Positions 1 to 5,689 of a DNA stretch of 7,171 bases are shown here, piece after piece. Position numbers and translations under genes: made by a program. Under the pieces are notes generated by a model that searched no databases, was not told where the DNA came from, and was given only the letters and a program-made list of their open reading frames with translations. Origin of the DNA: Thermoplasmata archaeon (lineage in GTDB: Archaea; Thermoplasmatota; Thermoplasmata; Thermoplasmatales; Thermoplasmataceae); contig JAKAAK010000166.1 of NCBI GenBank assembly GCA_021797025.1, forward strand, positions 1-7,171. The letters are read 5' to 3'. The stretch's first letter is position 1. Each line of letters starts with the position of its first letter.

Positions 1-108
1 GTGACTGACAACATGTTCAGGTGTGGGTTTTACGGCGGTAATTATATTATTAACAGGCAATAACTCTAATCCGCATCCGACTCCGCAAAAAGGACAAATA
101 GATTTCAT
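1..108 (-). CDS. Molybdopterin oxidoreductase, N-terminal fragment (formate dehydrogenase alpha-like), runs off the window
   Basis: Reading the minus strand from the ATG at 108 gives 36 codons that stay open to the window edge. The protein begins MKSICPFCGVGCGLEL, with Cys5, Cys8 and Cys12 in a C-x2-C-x3-C pattern. This is the start of the Molybdop_Fe4S4 domain found in formate dehydrogenase alpha subunits (FdhA/FdhF) and assimilatory nitrate reductases (NasA/NarB). The fourth cluster cysteine, usually in an LC-x-KG motif, would lie just past the edge. The following VNNIITAV and P-x-PEH stretch also fits the family, where a short beta strand leads to a region like PDHPVN. There is no Tat signal before the first cysteine, so a cytoplasmic enzyme is expected. 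A TATA-like TTAAATAG lies at 128-135, about 24 bases upstream, consistent with a leaderless mRNA. The family call is firm despite the short length; the choice between formate dehydrogenase and nitrate reductase cannot be made here. Confidence 0.82.
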   Translation of the reverse strand, partial: MKSICPFCGVGCGLELLPVNNIITAVKPTPEHVVSH

Positions 109-127
109 GTGTTATTAATTGATAGCT

Positions 128-135
128 CTATTTAA
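128..135 (-). promoter_or_regulatory. TATA box of the molybdopterin oxidoreductase gene
   Basis: The minus strand reads TTAAATAG here, centred about 24 bases before the ATG at 108. That is close to the archaeal TATA-to-start distance and would give an almost leaderless transcript. No Shine-Dalgarno sequence precedes the ATG. The surroundings are very AT-rich, so the exact box is uncertain. Confidence 0.5.
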
Positions 136-226
136 TGTTAAGTATTTTATTGAATAAATTTAGATATCAATTTTATGAACAAACGCATTTACTTTCTGTA
201 TTTACGAATTCTCTGAGATAATAAGT

Positions 227-249
227 TGAACATATATTAATGAACATAT
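227..249. repeat. Direct repeat TGAACATAT x2, candidate operator
   Basis: The nonamer TGAACATAT occurs at 227-235 and again at 241-249, a 14-bp period, with a shorter TGAACA at 176-181. It lies about 55-80 bases upstream of the plus-strand TATA box, where an archaeal activator or Lrp-type regulator could bind. No factor can be named from the sequence. Confidence 0.4.
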
Positions 250-304
250 TACTGAAATGCATAGTTTACCAGTAAAAATAATAAAAGGGAATAAATTACA
301 AAAT

Positions 305-312
305 TATATATA
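305..312 (+). promoter_or_regulatory. TATA box of the glutamate synthase operon
   Basis: TATATATA is centred about 29 bases before the ATG at 338. With the usual archaeal distance of about 26 bases from box centre to transcription start, the mRNA would begin near 335, essentially at the start codon. No Shine-Dalgarno sequence is present, which fits leaderless translation. Confidence 0.6.
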
Positions 313-337
313 GATAGATACTTACTATCATGCTATT

Positions 338-2422
338 ATGGGCAAGGTAATTACAAAGTATATAGAAATGCCAAATAGAAGTATTAAAGATTTCTGGTCC
401 ACTCAAAAAATAAACCACATAAGAAAACTATCATATTCACCTGAGTCCTCTGAAATTTTTGTGACAAATAGAGACAGCCTTCGTATTCTTGACAGAATTA
501 ATTTTAATACTAATATGTTTACATACAATTCAACAAACCTTTCACATACAGAATCTTCACTTGCAGGATTTGATCTTGACGTGCCGGTTTATCTCGGTGA
601 TATGTCATACGGTGCCCTCAGTGGAAATCCTAATATTGTTATAGCGAAAACTGCCGAGATAACAAAAACAATGGCAGGTACAGGTGAAGGCGGGCTTTAT
701 GGTTCAGTTACAGATACAAAAAGGATATTTGTCCAGTGGGCATCTGCCAGATTCGGTGTAAGTTACGATGAGCTAAAAACAGGTGCCGGTATAGTTATTA
801 AGATAGGTCAGGGAGCTAAACCGGGAATAGGAGGGCATTTGCCAGGAAGTAAGGTAACTCACGATATCTCAATTGCCAGAAAAATTCCCGAGGGGATCGA
901 TGCCATTTCGCCTGCGCCGCATCATGACATATACTCCATAGAGGACCTTGCCCAGCGCATAGAAGCATTGAAAATAATGTCAGGAAAGCCTGTTTATGTG
1001 AAGGTGGCAGCAACCAATTACATACCGTACATAGTAACGGGAATAGCAAGGTCCGGGGCGGCAGGGGTAATCATAGATGGGCACGGGGCAGGTACAGGCG
1101 CCGCCCCAGTAACTGTAAGGGACAGTCTAGGAATTCCCGTTGAAATGGCCGTAGCTTCTTCGCATAACATACTTGTCAGGGAAGGTTTAAGAGAGAATTT
1201 CAGTATAATCGCTGCCGGGCGTATTTCGGATTCTACCGATGCAATAAAACTGTATGCACTTGGCGCAGATGTGGTAAGTCTAGGAACATCTGTACTAATA
1301 GCAATGGGATGCGTCATGGTAAGGAAATGCAATCTTGGATACTGTCCTGCAGCACTAACCAATAAGGCAGACAATAAAACAATGATTGATTTGGATTATG
1401 GTGTAAACCATACTGTTAATTTTGTTAATGGTTTTAAAATGGAAATAGAAAAAATGATGTCCGTACTCGGAATAAAAACTATGAAAGATCTTATAGGCAA
1501 TACAGCCCTCCTGTGCGGAGAAGGACTATCCAAAAATACATTGAAAGTACTGGGAATTAATTCTGAGTCAACTGAAAATTTAAATTTTGACCAGGGAATG
1601 TTTAAACCTGATAAAAAATATATAAACGAACTTATAATTAAGGGAGAGCCAGTTATAAGCAGTATGGGAAGCAACGCACCACCGGATGTTGAATTGCCTT
1701 CCAGAATAATAGACTGGCTAAGACTTGATGGTGCGCAGGTCACCAGACCATCCATAGACCCTTACAGAGAGGATATAAACCTTAATTTCTGTCTGTGCGG
1801 CGGAAGAATAAACATATCAATGCCTGTGATGATCAAGGTCAGCGGTGCAGATAAAGAAATCAAAAATGCGCTATCCTGGGCTGCTATGTTCACAGGAACT
1901 ATGGTAATAGACGATAATCCTCAGAGGGATTTCGGTGATATTTCAATAACCGGTGACACCGTTTATAAATATAAGGGTCACAGTTATTCCACCGGCGGAA
2001 AACTGAATTATACGATGGATGGATTTGTTATCAGGAATAATACTGAAATGGAAATAAGTATAGCATCTCTGGACCAGGAGTTAAAAGATAGAGGTATACG
2101 TGAAAATTATGATATCATCGGGGAAATCAATTACTTCAGAAATACAGGGGATATAGTTAAGTACCTTGCACTTGGCTGCGACTCTGTAATAATTTCATAT
2201 AAAATATTTGAAGCTGGATTAAACAATAGTTACAGCAATATCAGAGAAAAAGCTGTTAACTTTCTCATGGGAATAAAAAAGGAAATTGGTCTGATTTCAG
2301 GTGCAATGGGAATAGCCAATTTACAGTATTCGATTGTTGGGAATACGGAATTGCTGAGGTCAATAAATCTTGATAATAATATCGCAAGGAAAATTAATGT
2401 ATCGGAGGCGGGTTCCACATGA
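338..2422 (+). CDS. gltB: Glutamate synthase FMN/[3Fe-4S] subunit with a degenerate second barrel-like half
   Basis: The 694-residue protein carries the FMN-binding synthase domain of glutamate synthase (COG0069). This domain condenses ammonia with 2-oxoglutarate and reduces the 2-iminoglutarate intermediate to glutamate. Family motifs appear in order: GDMSYGALS (87-95), GTGEGG (114-119), GQGAKPGIGGHLPG (157-170), SPAPHHDIYSIEDLAQ (191-206), GHGAGTGAAP (248-257) and GADVVSLGT (309-317). Cys325, Cys331 and Cys336 form the C-x5-C-x4-C ligand set of the [3Fe-4S] cluster. Residues about 435-675 resemble a second copy of the same barrel: a VTRPSIDPYRE motif (468-478) like the GltB central region, then a barrel-end segment aligning with residues 289-392, but with no active-site or cluster residues. 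The stand-alone domain lacks the amidotransferase and GXGXG parts, which the next gene supplies. The ATG at 338 is the first in frame after an in-frame TAG at 311 and sits at leaderless distance from a TATA box. N-methylglutamate synthase is the main alternative; the cysteine triad and GHGAGTGA motif favour glutamate synthase. Confidence 0.9.
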   Translation: MGKVITKYIEMPNRSIKDFWSTQKINHIRKLSYSPESSEIFVTNRDSLRILDRINFNTNMFTYNSTNLSHTESSLAGFDLDVPVYLGDMSYGALSGNPNIVIAKTAEITKTMAGTGEGGLYGSVTDTKRIFVQWASARFGVSYDELKTGAGIVIKIGQGAKPGIGGHLPGSKVTHDISIARKIPEGIDAISPAPHHDIYSIEDLAQRIEALKIMSGKPVYVKVAATNYIPYIVTGIARSGAAGVIIDGHGAGTGAAPVTVRDSLGIPVEMAVASSHNILVREGLRENFSIIAAGRISDSTDAIKLYALGADVVSLGTSVLIAMGCVMVRKCNLGYCPAALTNKADNKTMIDLDYGVNHTVNFVNGFKMEIEKMMSVLGIKTMKDLIGNTALLCGEGLSKNTLKVLGINSESTENLNFDQGMFKPDKKYINELIIKGEPVISSMGSNAPPDVELPSRIIDWLRLDGAQVTRPSIDPYREDINLNFCLCGGRINISMPVMIKVSGADKEIKNALSWAAMFTGTMVIDDNPQRDFGDISITGDTVYKYKGHSYSTGGKLNYTMDGFVIRNNTEMEISIASLDQELKDRGIRENYDIIGEINYFRNTGDIVKYLALGCDSVIISYKIFEAGLNNSYSNIREKAVNFLMGIKKEIGLISGAMGIANLQYSIVGNTELLRSINLDNNIARKINVSEAGST
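2404..2408 (+). promoter_or_regulatory. Shine-Dalgarno site of the amidotransferase/GXGXG gene
   Basis: GGAGG lies 10 bases before the ATG at 2419, inside the end of the preceding gene. It supports this start, which overlaps the upstream TGA as ATGA. It contrasts with the first genes of the units in this window, which lack such a site and appear leaderless. Confidence 0.8.
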
Positions 2423-4317
2423 ACTATACACCTTCCAGCTGCGGCCTCTTCGGCATAATGAGAAAAAAGAATTCAGGGAAGATTTCCGGAAGTGTACCTG
2501 TTAAATGCCTTGATTATATTCGATACCGTGGAAGTGACAAGGGTTCCGGATATGCATCATTTAACCTGAACGAAACCAACACTTTCACAGTAAAAATATT
2601 TTACGGGGATGAGGATGAAAAATTACAGGCATTGCTTCAGCAACATGGAATAGAAGTACAGAACTCATACATTGAAAATGGGAAATCAATAAAAAGCTGC
2701 TGTTATGATATAGTTTTTGAAAACAGCAAATCACTTGATGATGTTAATGCAACACTATGGAACGAGGGCAGTGGTAGATTATATAGCGCAGGAAAGTCAC
2801 TTCTTGTATACAAAGGCGTCGGATATCCTGACGAGGTTGGCGAAGAATATGCTTTGGATAAAAAAGAGGCTGACATGTGGCTGGCACATACAAGACAGCC
2901 CACAAATTCACCTGGATATCTGCCATACTGGTCCCACCCATTTTCCACTTTTAATATAGCAATAGTACATAACGGAGACATCAGTTCATTCGGCGCTAAT
3001 AGAGAGTATCTCAAATCAAAGGGAGTAACAAGTTTTGTGGGCACAGACAGTGAGGTAATAGCTCATATTTTTAAGGAACTGATCGGAGAATATGATTTAA
3101 TCACTGCATTAAAAATAATGTCAGGAAATGTGGATGACCCTGAAATTAAGTACAGGACAAGGGGATGCGTACTGGACGGACCATACACTCTAATAATAGG
3201 CTACGATGATGGCAAGGATATTTACATGATTGCCATGGCCGATAGAACTAAGCTCAGGCCCGCTATACTAGGTGAGGACGATAATAACATTTTCATAGCA
3301 AGCGAGGAAAGCCAGATAAGAATTATAAGCCAGGATGCCAAAATATGGACCCTTGAACCCGGATCATTTTTTATTTCTTCCATGAAAAACGGGATAATAA
3401 ATCCAGGAAGGGAGAATTTTGTAGGCAGAGGTAGGTTGGATAACATTCAGGAACCAGGCATTGATGCAGCAAATATAGATTATAATGTTGTTGACCGTGA
3501 AATAGTTAAGTATCCCAGTAACCCCGTATACGTAAATAATGTTGCTGGTCATAGATATATAGGTATGACATTTCCGGGAGAGCATCGTAATATTACAATG
3601 TACGGGAATGCTGGTAATTGCCTCATGAATCTCAATGAGAATAATACTATAATGGTAAAGGGTAATGTTGCCGACGATTGCTGCGATTCCATGAGTGGGG
3701 GAATAGTGAAAATATTCGGTGATGCCGGTGATGTACTGGGCCAGGCTCTGAGTGGAGGGAAAATTTATGTGGATGGAAATGTTGGAAATAGAGCATGTAT
3801 ACAGATGCGGGAATATGGAGCTTCTATTCCAAATGTTATTATAAACGGCAAATTCGATGATTATCTCGGAGAGTACATGGCAGGTGGTACAATTCTGGTA
3901 TTATCCAATAGCAGCATAAATTTTGGGAAATATATTGGATCAGGTATGCTCGGTGGGAAGATATATATCCGTGGAAAAATTAAAAGTAAAAATATAGGTG
4001 TGCAGCCCGCATCCATGGTAAAAAATGGAATGTTAAAAGCCCTAAAAATTGCTGGTATAATTAATGAATTCCAATACACCAAATTTATAAGAAGAAACTT
4101 TATAGATATAATCAGGGAACTCCCAGAGGATGCACGTATGTATACAAGAAAATATTACTCCGGGCATCAAATTCCGGATTATGAATATAGATATCTTTCT
4201 TTAGAAGAAAAGCTGGACTTAATCATAATTTTGCAGGACTTTGATAAGGAAATGTGGAAAAATAGTTCAAAATATCTTGATGATAAATTCACCGTTATAC
4301 ATCCCAGGAAAAGGTAA
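2419..4317 (+). CDS. Fused class II glutamine amidotransferase and GXGXG domain, glutamate synthase partner subunit
   Basis: The 632-residue protein joins the two GltB modules missing from the upstream gene. Residues 8 to about 325 form an Ntn-type (class II) glutamine amidotransferase that releases ammonia from glutamine. Cys8 in SCGLFGI is the expected nucleophile, which requires removal of a seven-residue propeptide, as GltB proteins are processed. AHTRQPTNSPG (156-166), with Arg159, and VHNGD (183-187), with Asn185/Gly186 of the oxyanion hole, match the family, as do GTDSEV (208-213) and ADRTKLRP (274-281). Residues about 380-520 carry Gly-rich repeats (SGGIVKIFGDAG 426-437, SGGKIYVDGNVG 445-456, GGKIYIRGK 512-520) typical of the GXGXG beta-helix, also seen in formylmethanofuran dehydrogenase subunit C. 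The last ~110 residues are charged, probably helical, and unassigned. In bacterial GltB the FMN domain lies between these two modules; here it is a separate chain. The start overlaps the upstream stop by 4 bp (ATGA), so translational coupling and a 1:1 complex are likely. A GlxB/GlxC-like role in N-methylglutamate synthesis is the alternative. Confidence 0.9.
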   Translation: MNYTPSSCGLFGIMRKKNSGKISGSVPVKCLDYIRYRGSDKGSGYASFNLNETNTFTVKIFYGDEDEKLQALLQQHGIEVQNSYIENGKSIKSCCYDIVFENSKSLDDVNATLWNEGSGRLYSAGKSLLVYKGVGYPDEVGEEYALDKKEADMWLAHTRQPTNSPGYLPYWSHPFSTFNIAIVHNGDISSFGANREYLKSKGVTSFVGTDSEVIAHIFKELIGEYDLITALKIMSGNVDDPEIKYRTRGCVLDGPYTLIIGYDDGKDIYMIAMADRTKLRPAILGEDDNNIFIASEESQIRIISQDAKIWTLEPGSFFISSMKNGIINPGRENFVGRGRLDNIQEPGIDAANIDYNVVDREIVKYPSNPVYVNNVAGHRYIGMTFPGEHRNITMYGNAGNCLMNLNENNTIMVKGNVADDCCDSMSGGIVKIFGDAGDVLGQALSGGKIYVDGNVGNRACIQMREYGASIPNVIINGKFDDYLGEYMAGGTILVLSNSSINFGKYIGSGMLGGKIYIRGKIKSKNIGVQPASMVKNGMLKALKIAGIINEFQYTKFIRRNFIDIIRELPEDARMYTRKYYSGHQIPDYEYRYLSLEEKLDLIIILQDFDKEMWKNSSKYLDDKFTVIHPRKR

Positions 4318-4320
4318 TTG

Positions 4321-4350
4321 CTGGATAATGAAAATTATCTAGTTTCTTTT
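4321..4350 (+). terminator. Hairpin with GAAA loop plus T-rich run ending the glutamate synthase operon
   Basis: Bases 4321-4329 (CTGGATAAT) pair with 4334-4342 (ATTATCTAG) in a 9-bp stem with one G-U pair. The loop is the tetraloop sequence GAAA. A T-rich run, TTTCTTTT, follows at 4343-4350. The stem begins four bases after the TAA. Archaeal termination depends mainly on the T tract, so the hairpin may instead stabilise the 3' end. Confidence 0.6.
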
Positions 4351-4376
4351 AGCAAAACTTGAAATTTTAGTTATCG

Positions 4377-4385
4377 TAAAAATAA
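4377..4385 (-). terminator. T-tract, possible terminator of the MFS gene
   Basis: On the minus strand this reads TTATTTTTA, about 8-16 bases past the TAA of the transporter gene. Such short T runs act as archaeal intrinsic terminators. No stem precedes it. It lies in the 75-bp convergent gap, so each strand has its own T-rich stop signal. Confidence 0.35.
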
Positions 4386-4392
4386 GTCATTT

Positions 4393-5583
4393 TTATAATT
4401 TTCTGTTAATTTTTGGTGTGCCAAGTAGATCATCATCCTTCCAGTATTTCCTATAGATTATGGCTATTGATATTAGAACAGGTATTGTTAACAATGCAAA
4501 TGTTTTTTCAAAGCCTATATAGGGAATTATTGCCGCAAATATTAATGGTATTACCATGAAGAGGCTCATATTATAAGAATAATAATAAGAATTCACTGCA
4601 TTCCTTTCTTCAATAGTCGACCCCCTTGAAATTTCGACTGTCGATACTGGGAATATGGACCCATGTGGAATTCCCAGCAGCATCATTAAGGCAACAAAAG
4701 CTATGTAATCCGGCAGAAATGGAAACATTACAAGGGCAAAAACAGTTATTGCAGGGGCAAATATAAGGGGCATTCTGAGGTTTTTAAATGGCCTGATACT
4801 TATATACATTCTGGTTACCATGGAGACAGCAAAGAAGAAAACAAACGGTAAATATGCCATATAGCTACTAACATGGAATCTTGCCTCAGCAAATATTGCA
4901 AGAAAGACTGTCAGGGCGGCAAATGGAACGTTATATGTAGTAATTGTGAGTATGGAAGAAATAAATCCCTTATTTTTTCTAATAAATCCACCATGCGTCT
5001 CTTTTTTATTTTCCGGGAATTCCATGAAGAAGGATGTAACTATGCCGATAAGGCCCAGAGGTGCAAAGAATAAAAATAATGTTCTATAACTTATTATTGT
5101 TAACAGATAGGTTTCAAGACTTGGCCCGAACACCAGACTGAAACTCAGTCCCACTGAATATATCCCTAGAAGCCTCTCTCTGCCTGTTTTATCAGGATAC
5201 AGTGTCGCAGATGTTACAATGTTAGGCAATATTATGCCGTATGCCAATCCTATTACAAAGGATATTATGAATACACTTATGTCCCCGGAAAAATAATAGG
5301 ATACCATGAGCCCGGTTAATACAAAGTTTGCTGCTATAAACATTCTCTTCCTCAAAACAGAGCCCATGAGTGGATTGATGAATGAAGTAGCAAGAACAGT
5401 TCCCAGATATATTATTGCTGTAACCAGTGCTGTTCCTATATACGAAAAATTCAGGATATATTTTGAGTACAATGGAACCGTAGTAACAACCATATTGTTC
5501 GTGCTTCGCATTGATATTGCCATGAGAATCAAAATTACTGAATAGAGTATAAACAACCTTTTGCCGGGAACCTGTTTGTTCAT
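4393..5583 (-). CDS. Major facilitator superfamily (MFS) transporter, 12 predicted membrane helices
   Basis: The 396-residue protein is almost entirely hydrophobic segments separated by short charged loops. I count 12 membrane helices, at roughly 9-29, 44-66, 80-98, 102-124, 139-160, 167-187, 208-232, 238-260, 269-288, 291-315, 336-356 and 358-378. A hydrophilic central loop (188-206, ENKKETHGG and Lys/Arg residues) divides two six-helix halves, the classic MFS layout. The loop after helix 2 has NPLMGSVLRKR (70-80), a weak version of the MFS motif A (G-x3-D-x2-G-R-x-G-R-x3): the basic end is kept but the acidic residue is not obvious. The protein would sit in the cytoplasmic membrane and move a small solute using the proton or ion gradient. 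Substrate and direction cannot be told; drug-efflux-like and organic-solute uptake families are both possible. It follows the P450 gene on the same strand after 106 bases, but its own TATA box at 5601-5610 argues for independent transcription. The ATG at 5583 has no Shine-Dalgarno site. Confidence 0.85.
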   Translation of the reverse strand: MNKQVPGKRLFILYSVILILMAISMRSTNNMVVTTVPLYSKYILNFSYIGTALVTAIIYLGTVLATSFINPLMGSVLRKRMFIAANFVLTGLMVSYYFSGDISVFIISFVIGLAYGIILPNIVTSATLYPDKTGRERLLGIYSVGLSFSLVFGPSLETYLLTIISYRTLFLFFAPLGLIGIVTSFFMEFPENKKETHGGFIRKNKGFISSILTITTYNVPFAALTVFLAIFAEARFHVSSYMAYLPFVFFFAVSMVTRMYISIRPFKNLRMPLIFAPAITVFALVMFPFLPDYIAFVALMMLLGIPHGSIFPVSTVEISRGSTIEERNAVNSYYYSYNMSLFMVIPLIFAAIIPYIGFEKTFALLTIPVLISIAIIYRKYWKDDDLLGTPKINRKL

Positions 5584-5600
5584 AAAAGTTCAGTGCACAA

Positions 5601-5610
5601 TTTTATAAAG
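5601..5610 (-). promoter_or_regulatory. TATA box of the MFS transporter gene
   Basis: The minus strand reads CTTTATAAAA, centred about 22 bases before the ATG at 5583, and would give a leaderless mRNA. A palindrome GTTTAAAC sits just upstream at 5618-5625. The box suggests that the transporter need not be read through from the P450 gene. Confidence 0.55.
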
Positions 5611-5637
5611 TCCTTGGGTTTAAACGCAAAATTTAAC

Positions 5638-5647
5638 TTTAAAAATA
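5638..5647 (-). terminator. T-rich tract downstream of the P450 gene, possible terminator
   Basis: The minus strand reads TATTTTTAAA about 45 bases past the P450 stop codon, with further short T runs between. This fits archaeal T-tract termination between the P450 and the transporter, but the whole gap is AT-rich, so the call is weak. The gap also holds a direct repeat TATAAAAT (5666-5673 and 5680-5687). Confidence 0.3.
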
Positions 5648-5689
5648 GGAAGTAAGTTTTTATATTATAAAATACCTGCTATAAAATTT

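Larger units (their letters stand above)
109..337. promoter_or_regulatory. Divergent intergenic region between the oxidoreductase and the glutamate synthase operon
   Basis: This 229-bp AT-rich stretch separates two divergently transcribed units and holds no reading frame that looks like a gene. It contains a TATA box for each direction (128-135 minus, 305-312 plus). A 9-bp direct repeat TGAACATAT occurs at 227-235 and 241-249, with a further TGAACA at 176-181. A perfect 8-bp inverted repeat (AATTGATA 117-124, TATCAATT 165-172) flanks the minus-strand TATA box. The repeats are candidate regulator sites, but AT-rich sequence produces such matches by chance. Whether the two flanking units are co-regulated is unknown. 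Confidence 0.6.

Noticed and set aside
330..350. Upstream mini-frame (ATG at 330, six codons, TAA at 348) overlapping the synthase start.
   Set aside because: The TATA box at 305-312 predicts a transcript starting near 335, so this ATG would probably not be on the mRNA.
1018..1755. Two minus-strand open frames of 118 and 119 codons inside the synthase gene.
   Set aside because: They lie opposite strongly conserved glutamate synthase sequence, show no family motif and have no promoter; they are shadows of the coding strand.
2703..3044. Overlapping open frames on both strands within the amidotransferase region.
   Set aside because: The amidotransferase motifs AHTRQPT and VHNGD are read in the main frame here; the other frames have no recognisable features.
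3556..3980. Reading the GXGXG region as formylmethanofuran dehydrogenase subunit C.
   Set aside because: The fold family is shared, but here it is fused to a glutamine amidotransferase and follows the glutamate synthase FMN subunit, so the glutamate synthase role fits better.
4873..5545. Plus-strand frames (66 and 79 codons) opposite the MFS gene.
   Set aside because: They are reverse-strand readings of hydrophobic helices with no start signals; the minus-strand transporter explains the sequence.
5666..5687. Direct repeat TATAAAAT x2 between the P450 and MFS genes as a functional element.
   Set aside because: Eight A/T bases repeated in a very AT-rich gap is expected by chance, and the position fits neither start codon well.
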